Positions 17,701 to 25,568 of a stretch of 64,000 nucleotides of DNA are shown piece after piece. Each line of letters opens with the position of its first letter. The first letter of the stretch is position 1. Below the pieces are notes generated by a model, which ran no database searches, was not told the origin of the DNA, and worked only from the letters and a program-made list of their open reading frames with translations. Origin of the DNA: Arenicella xantha (GTDB lineage Bacteria; Pseudomonadota; Gammaproteobacteria; Arenicellales; Arenicellaceae); NCBI RefSeq assembly GCF_003315245.1, contig NZ_QNRT01000005.1:124001-188000 (forward strand), read 5' to 3'. The translations under genes were made by a program, and so were the position numbers.

Positions 17701-18573
17701 TTACCAGCTACCTAAGTGCTCGCGCTGTGCTTTGAGTTTTTGTCGGCTATGAAACGGAGAGTGCAGTAATGCAACCAATAGAAATAGTGCAATAATGGCC
17801 ATGATTGCACTCAGTATTCTGAGTAGTGTTTTGCCATCAATCACCTCGGTGGATATCAAATAGGTGTATTTGGCGGTATTTATTCCATCTTCTTCAAACG
17901 AATGCCTCACTAAAACAGGCAGTGCCTTAGGTAGTACATAGCCGGTTTTGGTCACAGGGTTTCGATTGACGCGATTAACCGAATCAGAGCGAAACGATTC
18001 TACAAACTGAATCGGCGTAGATGGATTGGCGTGCGTCCTAATTGGGATATAGCGACGAAATACCGTGGTGCCTTCAACCAGCTCATCTTGACGCAAGACC
18101 ACACTGTCGCTAATGCCGTCGCCAGTAATACTAACCTTGGTAAACCACATCGTGCCAAATTGCCAAAGTGAGTCAGTGCCGCCCCAAGTAGCATCTACCG
18201 CAACAGCCGGGGCGTCGTCATCGGGAATTTGCGACGACAAATGGTAGCTGGCGCCGGCCAGTGCCGAGAGTAATAAGAACCACACAAATAACGAAGCGCT
18301 CCGAATTCTCAGTCGTGTTGCCAATTCTGCGGGACGTAACTCAAACTCGTGTCTGCGCTTGCCAGTGTACAGGCTCGATAGCGGAATAACGGCTAGAACA
18401 ACCCACATGACAATGCCGGTGGCAATTGGGTAATGCAGTTCAAATAAATTGAACTGTAATCGCACTAGGAGTCCGTAAAGCCCGATCTGAAAAAACCAGC
18501 TCCAAGCAGAATACAAAGTCATCAAAATGAAGACTAATATGGTGACAGCCCTAGATGTTGCTGACTTTTGCAT
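17701..18573 (-). CDS. Membrane protein of unknown function
   Basis: The 290-residue protein has three N-terminal membrane segments (about 8-35, 48-70, 90-112), a polar domain of about 140 residues and one C-terminal segment (about 250-272). The middle domain contains WGGTDSLWQFGTMWFTKVSI and many beta-strand-like stretches, and probably faces the periplasm. I do not recognise the family. It sits directly upstream of the TRIC-type channel gene with 17 bp between them, so the two are likely one transcript. Confidence 0.7.
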   Translation of the reverse strand: MQKSATSRAVTILVFILMTLYSAWSWFFQIGLYGLLVRLQFNLFELHYPIATGIVMWVVLAVIPLSSLYTGKRRHEFELRPAELATRLRIRSASLFVWFLLLSALAGASYHLSSQIPDDDAPAVAVDATWGGTDSLWQFGTMWFTKVSITGDGISDSVVLRQDELVEGTTVFRRYIPIRTHANPSTPIQFVESFRSDSVNRVNRNPVTKTGYVLPKALPVLVRHSFEEDGINTAKYTYLISTEVIDGKTLLRILSAIMAIIALFLLVALLHSPFHSRQKLKAQREHLGSW

Positions 18574-19014
18574 AGATGGTTCTCCGTATATCTACGGCTC
18601 TTTAGGGTTGGTCATAGCAGACCGTAAGGGAGCATATAAACCCGAGAACTGTAGCAGCCTTTGTTGGCTTTTCCCAGCAGCATGAGAATTGTGATATTTA
18701 ATTTACCACTAGCAATATCACTAAAAATCTGTAAAGATGTTGCTTATACGGGACACTTTTTCGGGTTTCGTATGATTTTTGTGACCACAAGTAGTCGGGC
18801 GAGGACCCTACAATATACTTTGCACGCCAATTTGAGAAACTGCCCCTACCCCTGCCCAAGGTTTCTCAAGCTGATATTTCAGATAAGTGCGCATTGCCAA
18901 GCTCGACTACTTTTTTTATCCAGCTCTCTGTAACTTAGCTCCCCGTATTGCCTCGTTTGTCGCTCTGTCGACGCTCAATCTGCGGTTGCTGAGGAAAAGT
19001 ACAAGGAGCTTGAG
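18574..19014. other. 441-bp intergenic region between divergent genes
   Basis: It separates the unknown membrane protein gene (minus) from the second membrane AraC gene (plus). The open frames crossing it lack start signals. It contains a 9-bp perfect inverted repeat at 18832-18869 (listed separately) and, at 19003-19008, the AAGGAG that serves the TTG start at 19015. No promoter with good spacing was identified with confidence. Confidence 0.5.
18832..18869. promoter_or_regulatory. 9-bp perfect inverted repeat with pyrimidine-rich loop
   Basis: TTGAGAAAC (18832-18840) and GTTTCTCAA (18861-18869) pair perfectly around a C-rich 20-base loop. It lies about 145 bp before the TTG start of the AraC-type gene. 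It may be an operator of that regulator or an RNA hairpin in its leader. It is not followed by a T-run, so it is unlikely to be a terminator. Confidence 0.4.
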
Positions 19015-20181
19015 TTGAGTCGGTGGGTATACTACCTTTGTCATGAATTTCTTCTGGGTGGTGAATTTTGCAAACACACGCTGTTTTGGTTAATGCTTGG
19101 GCATTCTCAGCCTACTTACGATGCTGCACAAAGCATGGATAATCTTCTCGTTGCTGCCTTAAGCTTGGCTATCTCACAAGTTGTATTAAGTGCAACCTTA
19201 TTGCTTCGCGAACATAAGCAATGGCGACTACCGCAGAGTGTTTTAGGCCTCTTTTTAGTGGCCACTTGCGCTTATTTATTACGACCCTTTTTCACACAGC
19301 ACTGGCTAGAGGATTGGCTGATTCCCATTGAGACGGCGGTTCCTGGGTTCTTTTGGTTGCTGTGTTACAGTTTATTTGATGACCGGTTCAAACTGCGATT
19401 TTGGAATCTTGGTTTAGTCGCCGTTACCGTGATGTTGCCCCAGCTTGGCATTCTGTCGGTATACCTCGGTGGGCCCTCTTGGCATTGGCTTTTTGATATC
19501 TTTCCACAGGCTATCGAATTTGTATTGCTAGCATGGGCGCTGTACGTGGTGGTGCGTTTTTGGCGCGACGACTTGATCGAAGCGCGGCGCGATTTACGGC
19601 TTATCTTTAGCGCAATCGCCGGACTGTATATTTTTATAATGGTAGTGTTGCGTGAGCTAGTGATCACCGATGAGCAGTGGTTGGAGCAATCGCAGTATTT
19701 CCCAGTCGGGATTATTTGCCTGATTATGAATTTGCTTTTTTTGCAGTACAAACCAACCATATTTGGCCGGGTCGATCCGGTAAATCCACCGACGCCGATT
19801 TCTTTGGATGACTGCGGGATTTCTTCTTTAGATATCCCTCCCGAAGTACTTTCCCAGCTTGAGCACATGATGCTTGAACAACGTGTATATCGTGAAATGG
19901 GTCTAACCATTGGGCAGCTTGCGAAGCGCTTGGAGCTGCCTGAGTACCGCCTCAGAAAAATCATTAACACCGGCTTGGGTTATCGCAATTTCAACGATTA
20001 TCTGAATGGATTCCGTATTAAAGAAGCCGGTGAGCGATTGGCTGATTCGAGAATGGCTGATCAAGCGGTATTGAATATTGCGCTAGACGTCGGGTTTCGA
20101 TCTTTGAGCTCATTCAATAAGGCATTTCGAGCCGTATATGGCGTTACGCCGACGGTTTTTCGTCAAACCCACCTGCCATAA
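19015..20181 (+). CDS. AraC-family regulator with N-terminal membrane domain (second copy of the type)
   Basis: The 388-residue protein has about seven hydrophobic helices in residues 40-260 and a C-terminal AraC domain (about 285-385) with LTIGQLAKRLELPEYRLRKI and LNIALDVGFRSLSSFNKAFR, ending GVTPTVFR. The DNA-binding part is close to that of the regulator at 6455, and both share an F-W-L-L/FDD-F pattern in the membrane half. I chose the TTG start because a perfect AAGGAG lies 6 bases upstream; later ATGs have no such site. It precedes the cytochrome/beta-helix operon by 87 bp on the same strand and is a candidate regulator of it. Confidence 0.85.
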   Translation: MSRWVYYLCHEFLLGGEFCKHTLFWLMLGHSQPTYDAAQSMDNLLVAALSLAISQVVLSATLLLREHKQWRLPQSVLGLFLVATCAYLLRPFFTQHWLEDWLIPIETAVPGFFWLLCYSLFDDRFKLRFWNLGLVAVTVMLPQLGILSVYLGGPSWHWLFDIFPQAIEFVLLAWALYVVVRFWRDDLIEARRDLRLIFSAIAGLYIFIMVVLRELVITDEQWLEQSQYFPVGIICLIMNLLFLQYKPTIFGRVDPVNPPTPISLDDCGISSLDIPPEVLSQLEHMMLEQRVYREMGLTIGQLAKRLELPEYRLRKIINTGLGYRNFNDYLNGFRIKEAGERLADSRMADQAVLNIALDVGFRSLSSFNKAFRAVYGVTPTVFRQTHLP

Positions 20182-20268
20182 CCAAGTAAATCGCTGACGT
20201 ATTTTAAAATCCATAGGCGGTGTTTGAACGTCTGGCTCATGATATGACTCGAATTTACTTTAATCTGG

Positions 20269-20946
20269 TTGGCCAGTCCTGTGAGACATCTATTTCTGTG
20301 CTACTGCAATTCAATAAGAACAGCACGCGTTGGCGGGCTGCTTGTTTTAGCTTTTTCCACGTTATTGCAAACGTCGCTGGCTGCTAGCAGCGAAACCGGT
20401 GCGACGCTGTATCAAACATCGTGTCAGTCCTGTCATGGGCCCGACGCGCGCGGCAAAGAAGTGCTCAACAGCCCAGCGTTGGCAGGACAGTCTGCGGCCT
20501 ATTTAGTTCGACAACTAGAGCATTTCTCAAAAGGTATTCGTGGCGGTGACGGTAGCGATGCGCTGGCGAAACAGATGCGCGCAATTAGTCTGTCGATGAC
20601 GCAAGACCAAGACCGGCAAGATCTGGCTGAGTATCTTGAGTCGCTACCGGCTGGCGCCGTTACACCGATCGCCGGTGATACTGATTTGGGTTACAAGCTG
20701 TATCAAGCTTCCTGTGGTGGATGCCACGGTGGCGATGCACAAGGAAATGAGCTGCTTAACTCGCCCCGGTTAGCGGGTTTGAGTGCGAGTTATCTAACGC
20801 GCCAGTATCAACATTTTTTAGATGGCACACGCGGTAGTGATCGATCTGATAAATTTGGTCGCCAAATGAAAATGATAGCCGCCACGTTAAAAGATAGAGC
20901 TCAAGTAGAGGCTGTGATCGCCTATATTTCATCTATTCAGCCATGA
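20269..20946 (+). CDS. Dihaem cytochrome c (c4-like)
   Basis: A 225-residue exported protein with two class I cytochrome c domains. The haem-binding motifs are CQSCH at 52-56 and CGGCH at 149-153, with likely axial methionines M103 (KQMRA) and M200 (RQMKM). Each half shows the c4-type pattern G-x-x-L-Y-Q-x-S-C-x-x-C-H-G. The signal peptide spans about 18-39. The start (TTG 20269) has no good ribosome binding site and may be another nearby codon. The stop overlaps the next start by 4 bp, so the three redox genes are translationally coupled. It is a periplasmic electron carrier, probably serving the peroxidase-like protein downstream. Confidence 0.88.
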   Translation: MASPVRHLFLCYCNSIRTARVGGLLVLAFSTLLQTSLAASSETGATLYQTSCQSCHGPDARGKEVLNSPALAGQSAAYLVRQLEHFSKGIRGGDGSDALAKQMRAISLSMTQDQDRQDLAEYLESLPAGAVTPIAGDTDLGYKLYQASCGGCHGGDAQGNELLNSPRLAGLSASYLTRQYQHFLDGTRGSDRSDKFGRQMKMIAATLKDRAQVEAVIAYISSIQP

Positions 20947-22163
20947 TTCGTCGTCTTCTTACGGCGGGCGTGGTGCTCGTTGCTCTGCTCGTTGATTTGA
21001 TTGGTATCAAACACCAGGCCGCAGCTGACTCTACAATTTTCGTGCTACAGCAGACCTGCCCTCGCGGTTTTGAGTTAACGTCAGATAATCGCTGCGAGCT
21101 GCGAACCTTGTACCAATTTTATGACTCGACCCAGAGTCGTGGGGTTGGCGGTACACACACTGGTTTGCCTGCGGTACGCGATGGCTTTAGTCCACAGCAG
21201 ATTGATTTAGGTCGCCTGTTGTTTTTTGACCCAGTTCTGTCGGTCGACGGTACGGTTTCTTGTGCCTCTTGTCACCGACCCGACAAAGGTTTTACCGATG
21301 GACAAGCGGTTTCGTTAGGTGTGGCGGGTAAGCAAGGCACACGTTCGGCACCATCGCTTTGGAATACCGCGTTTCTAACCAGCTACTTTTGGGATGCGCG
21401 TTCAAGCTCGCTCGAACAGCAAGCCGCTGAAGCGTTGTATTCACAAGCCGAAATGGCCAACACACCGACTAATCTGCTGCAGACTTTAAATGCTAATCCG
21501 ATCTATCAGGGCTTATTCCAACAAGCGTTCAACAGCGGCACATCGATAACGCTGGATAATTTGTACACCGCGTTAGCGGCGTTTCAAACGTCTTTAATCT
21601 CTCTCAATAGTCGCTACGATCGCTACGCACATGGTGACCACGCTGCGCTAAATAGTGATGAAGTAGCCGGCCTAAATGTGTTTCGCTCGTTTGTTGCGCG
21701 CTGCGCTGAATGTCATACGCCACCGTTATTTACCAATAATCAGATCGCGGTAATCGGAGTTCCTGACGATGACGAGACAATTCGAGACGTTGGTGCAGAA
21801 AAAACCTATGGTGAGTCGAAGCTGAAAGGTGGCTTCAAAGTGCCGACGTTAAGAAATATTGAACACACGGCACCGTACATGCACTCGGGAAATTTCACTG
21901 AGCTGCGTGATGCGATCGAATTCTATAATCTTGGGCGAGGTCATGCGGTGCCCAAAGATACTAAATTATTACTCCACTGGCATATCACAAGCCCAGACTT
22001 GAGCGATCATGAAATTGACTTATTAGTCGGGTTTATGGCGTGCCTGAGCGACCAGAAATTCATGCCGACCATACCTAACACGGTACCGTCTGGTTTAACT
22101 CCGATTAATCATCTACCCACCGCTGTGACCAGCGCGACCAACCCACGAGGATCCCTACAATGA
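20943..22163 (+). CDS. MauG/cytochrome c peroxidase-family dihaem protein
   Basis: The 406-residue protein has a signal peptide and two haem-binding motifs, CASCH at 107-111 and CAECH at 254-258. It has the family segments LGRLLFFDPVLSVDGTVSC, KGFTDGQAVSLGVAGKQG, RSAPSLWNTAF and FKVPTLRNIEHTAPYMHSG. Bacterial CCP enzymes reduce H2O2; MauG-like members oxidise protein residues of a partner. An extra cysteine pair (C39, C51) lies before the first domain. It overlaps the genes on both sides by 4 bp (ATGA), which implies a fixed stoichiometry with the cytochrome and the beta-helix protein. Confidence 0.9.
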   Translation: MIRRLLTAGVVLVALLVDLIGIKHQAAADSTIFVLQQTCPRGFELTSDNRCELRTLYQFYDSTQSRGVGGTHTGLPAVRDGFSPQQIDLGRLLFFDPVLSVDGTVSCASCHRPDKGFTDGQAVSLGVAGKQGTRSAPSLWNTAFLTSYFWDARSSSLEQQAAEALYSQAEMANTPTNLLQTLNANPIYQGLFQQAFNSGTSITLDNLYTALAAFQTSLISLNSRYDRYAHGDHAALNSDEVAGLNVFRSFVARCAECHTPPLFTNNQIAVIGVPDDDETIRDVGAEKTYGESKLKGGFKVPTLRNIEHTAPYMHSGNFTELRDAIEFYNLGRGHAVPKDTKLLLHWHITSPDLSDHEIDLLVGFMACLSDQKFMPTIPNTVPSGLTPINHLPTAVTSATNPRGSLQ

Positions 22164-23677
22164 AACGACTTCTAGTTTTGCTTATCGGTATGGGCGCTAT
22201 TGCCGCAGGCATAGGCTATTACTTAGGCGCTAAATCGACGCCTGCTTCGGTGTTAACCAACGTATCGCAAGGGGCAGCCTATCAAGGCGGTTATGATCAG
22301 GCTAAGGACGCCGGTGTCGAAGCCGGGCAACGTCAGGGGCCGGCGGGGCAGGCATCGCAAGCATTGATCGTGGTTAACGATGGAGAATCGATTCAAGCGG
22401 CGGTTAAACAAGCCTTGCCCGGCACCACCATTCAAATAATGCCCGGTGTTTATCATGAAACGGTGTATATCGATAAAGACAGCATCCAACTCATTGGTGT
22501 TATTGAAGCGGGTAAGCGCGCGGTGCTCGATGGTCAAGGTAAATTGAATGACGCGATTCTCTACTCTGGTAACAATGTGGTGGTCGAAAACCTAGAAATC
22601 ACCGGTTACAAGGGCAATGGAATTATGGGCCAAGCAGGTAATAATTTCGAGATTCGTAACAATCTCATTGTTGACACTGGCATTTATGGAATCTTCCCGC
22701 AATTGGGCAAAAACGGAGTGGTTGAATACAATGTTGTGTCGGGCATTGCTGACGCGGCAATCTATATTGGCATGAGCGATAATGTGCACGTAGCGCATAA
22801 CCAAGTGTTCGATAGTGTTGCCGGCATTGAGATCGAAAACAGTCGACACGCCATTGTTGAGAACAATCATGTTTACAATAACACTGGCGGTATTTTGGCA
22901 TTCATCACGCCGGGCTTACCAATTAAGACCACCTATGACGTGATCATTCGTAACAATTTCATACTCTCAAATAATCATGAAAATTTTGGAGCGCCGGGTT
23001 CTACCGTAGCTGGCATTCCGGCTGGCACGGGTATTCTGGTGATGGCCGCTGATGAAGTCGTTATCGAAAACAACTTAATCGTAGATCATAAGACCGTGGG
23101 CGTGTTAATTGTTGATCATGCCAATGCCTCAAATGTGACGGCCGACCCTGATGCTGATCCGAATCCGGATAAGGTGGCGATTCTGAACAACACCATGATG
23201 AACAACGGCTACGATACCATTCCCGAAATTAAAGCGTTTATGGCGCTGAGTCTCAAGCAAGTAGAGCCGGATATTGCGCATGTGAGCGCCGGTCAAGACA
23301 ATTGCATCATTAACCGTCACCGCTACAACACGGTTGGATTGTCTGATTTCACTGAATGTGAGTTTACTCACACCGATGCAATTAAAACCTATTTGCTTGA
23401 TACACCAGTTCCGCCGCGTGACATAGCGGCTTCTGAACGCGGAAAAATTGCGTATTTGGGCGTGTGTACTGGATGCCACTCTTATAATGGCCGTTTAATC
23501 GGTCCGTCTATTCAAACTATTCAAGCACTGTATTTTGAGGACCCCGAAGGCTTGGCGACGTACCTTGCGAATCCAATAAAAAAACGCCCTGACTACCCTG
23601 AAATGCCGTCGCAAGCGTACTTAGGTGAAGAAACATTGTTGGCGGTGGCGAAATACGTGTTGAGTCGCGAGAACTAG
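22160..23677 (+). CDS. Parallel beta-helix protein with C-terminal cytochrome c domain
   Basis: The 505-residue protein begins with a membrane segment or signal peptide (about 4-24). A right-handed parallel beta-helix follows from about 70 to 380, with the PbH1-like pattern VVVENLEITGYKGNGIMG, FEIRNNLIVDTGIYGI, VEYNVVSGIADAAIYIG, VAHNQVFDSVAGIEIENS and so on. A short monohaem cytochrome c domain closes it: VCTGCH (C436, C439, H440) with likely axial M482 (YPEMPS). Beta-helix proteins are often polysaccharide lyases or epimerases, but no catalytic set is recognised. Coupling to a peroxidase and a c4-type cytochrome suggests redox modification of, or electron exchange with, the helix protein. 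Confidence 0.85.
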   Translation: MKRLLVLLIGMGAIAAGIGYYLGAKSTPASVLTNVSQGAAYQGGYDQAKDAGVEAGQRQGPAGQASQALIVVNDGESIQAAVKQALPGTTIQIMPGVYHETVYIDKDSIQLIGVIEAGKRAVLDGQGKLNDAILYSGNNVVVENLEITGYKGNGIMGQAGNNFEIRNNLIVDTGIYGIFPQLGKNGVVEYNVVSGIADAAIYIGMSDNVHVAHNQVFDSVAGIEIENSRHAIVENNHVYNNTGGILAFITPGLPIKTTYDVIIRNNFILSNNHENFGAPGSTVAGIPAGTGILVMAADEVVIENNLIVDHKTVGVLIVDHANASNVTADPDADPNPDKVAILNNTMMNNGYDTIPEIKAFMALSLKQVEPDIAHVSAGQDNCIINRHRYNTVGLSDFTECEFTHTDAIKTYLLDTPVPPRDIAASERGKIAYLGVCTGCHSYNGRLIGPSIQTIQALYFEDPEGLATYLANPIKKRPDYPEMPSQAYLGEETLLAVAKYVLSREN

Positions 23678-23709
23678 TGTTCGCGAATTTGCGCTAAACT
23701 AGTAGGCCT

Positions 23710-24273
23710 ATGACAATCGATTTTCACAAATATGAGTCTCATCAAGCCGTATTAGATTTCTGGTTTGATGAGATTGAGCCGCAGCAGCGCTGGCGCAAAG
23801 ATGCTGGTTTTGACGAGTTGATTCGCACACGGTTTGCCGACGTTCATTTCGCAGCATCTCAAAGCGAGCTCTTTACTTGGCGCGAGACTGTTGAAGGGCG
23901 AGTGGCTGAAATTATTGTACTGGATCAGTTTTCACGTAATCTGTATCGAGATTCAGCGCGTGCGTTCGCCTGTGATGCTATGGCCTTAGTCTTAGCGCAG
24001 GAAGCTGTAGCAATGCGGCTCGACCAAGCTCTGTCGCGCGACTTCGCACAATTCCTATACATGCCATATATGCATTCCGAATCGATTTTAATTCACGATC
24101 AAGCACTGGGTTTGTTTGAACAGCTCAGTAATGCCGAGGTGATGGAATTCGAAATTCGGCATCGCGATATCATTCGCCGTTTTGGTCGTTACCCGCATCG
24201 TAATGCGATTTTAGGGCGGCCTTCGTCAGTGGCAGAATTGGCATTTCTGGAGCAGCCGGGTTCGTCTTTTTGA
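23710..24273 (+). CDS. DUF924 family protein
   Basis: The 187-residue protein shows the whole-length DUF924 pattern: VLDFWFDEIEPQQRWRKDA, FDELIRTRFADVH, IIVLDQFSRNLYRDSARAFACD and FLYMPYMHSES. Its structure is helical, of tetratricopeptide type, and its function is unknown. It lies 33 bp after the beta-helix gene and 14 bp before the acetyltransferase gene on the same strand. It could therefore be the distal part of the redox operon, though nothing links it functionally. Confidence 0.88.
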   Translation: MTIDFHKYESHQAVLDFWFDEIEPQQRWRKDAGFDELIRTRFADVHFAASQSELFTWRETVEGRVAEIIVLDQFSRNLYRDSARAFACDAMALVLAQEAVAMRLDQALSRDFAQFLYMPYMHSESILIHDQALGLFEQLSNAEVMEFEIRHRDIIRRFGRYPHRNAILGRPSSVAELAFLEQPGSSF

Positions 24274-24287
24274 GCCCCGTTTACTGA

Positions 24288-24809
24288 ATGGCTAAGCATA
24301 GTAGTAATTCTAAATTAACGTTCAGCGTTCCAACGCCTGCTGTAGCTGCCGAGCTTACGGATTTAGCTATGCGGTCCAAGGCGCATTGGGGCTACGATGA
24401 AGCGTTTATGCAGGCATGTCGGCCAGAGCTTACTGTCACCGATGAAGATTTAGCCAACGCTGATAGCTACTATTGTATTGCGCAGCTGTACGAGTCGCTG
24501 GAACGTAAACTCATCGGTTTTTACAAGCTGCAAGTGCAGACCCAACAGCGAGTAGAACTAGATGCTCTTTTTGTCGACCCTAAGTACATAGGCCAAGGAA
24601 TTGGCCGAGTTTTGTTTAATCACGCAGAGGGTTTCGCGACGGCTCTAGGCGCGAGCGAAATGCTGGTGCAGAGTGATCCAAACGCGGTTGAGTTCTATCA
24701 AACGATGGGCGGAGTCGTTTTTGGGGAGACCGCCTCAGGCAGTATTTCAGGGCGTCAATTGCCGGTATTGAAATTTGCGTTAGGCTCTGAGGGAACGCTT
24801 AACCGCTGA
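24288..24809 (+). CDS. GNAT-family N-acetyltransferase
   Basis: The 173-residue protein has the GNAT fold with the acetyl-CoA-binding motif A, LDALFVDPKYIGQGIGRVLF (about 85-104; Q/R-x-x-G-x-G/A form QGIGRV), and a downstream AEGFATALGASEMLVQSDPNA segment. The substrate is not evident. It lies 14 bp downstream of the DUF924 gene and may share its transcript. Confidence 0.88.
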   Translation: MAKHSSNSKLTFSVPTPAVAAELTDLAMRSKAHWGYDEAFMQACRPELTVTDEDLANADSYYCIAQLYESLERKLIGFYKLQVQTQQRVELDALFVDPKYIGQGIGRVLFNHAEGFATALGASEMLVQSDPNAVEFYQTMGGVVFGETASGSISGRQLPVLKFALGSEGTLNR

Positions 24810-25060
24810 ACAAAATGGAGGTTATTTGTTATAAATGATGACCTTCAGAAAAGCGTATTAATCGGGCGATTCCTGTTGCTAGTGTTGGCGCTGAAACATT
24901 TAAAAAAGAGTTGCGATTTATCCTTCAGGTGAGCAGTATTCCGATTAGAATAAATCGCCACATTTGCTCCCCTTGCACTGCAGTGCGGATATCGAGCGGT
25001 GGTATTATTCAGATAGTTGTTGGGTCATTTCTTTTAGGCTTTTATATTTAGGAGAGTAGC
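24810..25060. other. Intergenic region, nothing recognised
   Basis: About 250 bp lie between the GNAT gene and the RidA-family gene. No gene, repeat or terminator with a T-run was recognised. GGAG at 25051-25054 serves the GTG start at 25061. Confidence 0.4.
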
Positions 25061-25444
25061 GTGAGTCGAAAGCATATTTCCAGTGGTTCAGAGTTTGAGT
25101 CGAAAATAGGTTACTCGCGGGCAGTTGTTGATGGTGACTATGTCTTTGTGTCAGGCACCACTGGCTATAATTATCAGACTATGTCGATTGCCGATGACCC
25201 CGTGGAGCAAGCTGACCAGTGCTTTAAAAATATTGAAAAAGCGCTTATCGAAGCCGGCAGCAGTTTAGATAATATTGTTCGAGTTCATTATATTTTTCCT
25301 GATAAACGAGACTTTGAACCGTGCTGGCCAGTTTTCAAAAAGTACTTAAGCGTAGCCAGGCCGGCTGCCACTATGTTTGTAGCTGGCTTGTTGGACGACG
25401 CCATGAAACTCGAAATAGAAGTAACGGCTCGGTTAAGCACCTAA
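25061..25444 (+). CDS. RidA/YjgF-family protein
   Basis: The 127-residue protein matches the RidA fold: GYSRAVVDGDYVFVSGTTGY, VEQADQCFKNIEKALIEAGSSLDNIVRVHYIF and ARPAATMFVAGLLDDAMKLEIEVTA. Classical RidA uses an arginine (R105 in E. coli) to hydrolyse reactive enamine/imine intermediates. Here the corresponding segment reads SVARPAATM, so the arginine is present, although the subgroup (RidA or Rid1-7) is unclear. Translation starts at a GTG preceded by GGAG. It is a single gene. Confidence 0.88.
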   Translation: MSRKHISSGSEFESKIGYSRAVVDGDYVFVSGTTGYNYQTMSIADDPVEQADQCFKNIEKALIEAGSSLDNIVRVHYIFPDKRDFEPCWPVFKKYLSVARPAATMFVAGLLDDAMKLEIEVTARLST

Positions 25445-25568
25445 AATATTGACTCAATAGGCGTAGTCAATCAGCAATGTGGTGGCGCGGTGCTCGGTTT
25501 TTTACCGATAGATCAACATGCATTAGCCAATTTAAAGTGGCACAGAGCCATATAGGAAGTTATTTACC

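Noticed and set aside
18661-18933. 90-codon open frame in the gap before the second membrane AraC gene
   Set aside because: No start signal, odd composition and no family resemblance. It overlaps the inverted repeat at 18832-18869.
19365-19970. 201-codon minus-strand open frame opposite the membrane AraC gene
   Set aside because: It is antisense to a clear AraC domain and its translation is serine/arginine-rich shadow sequence.
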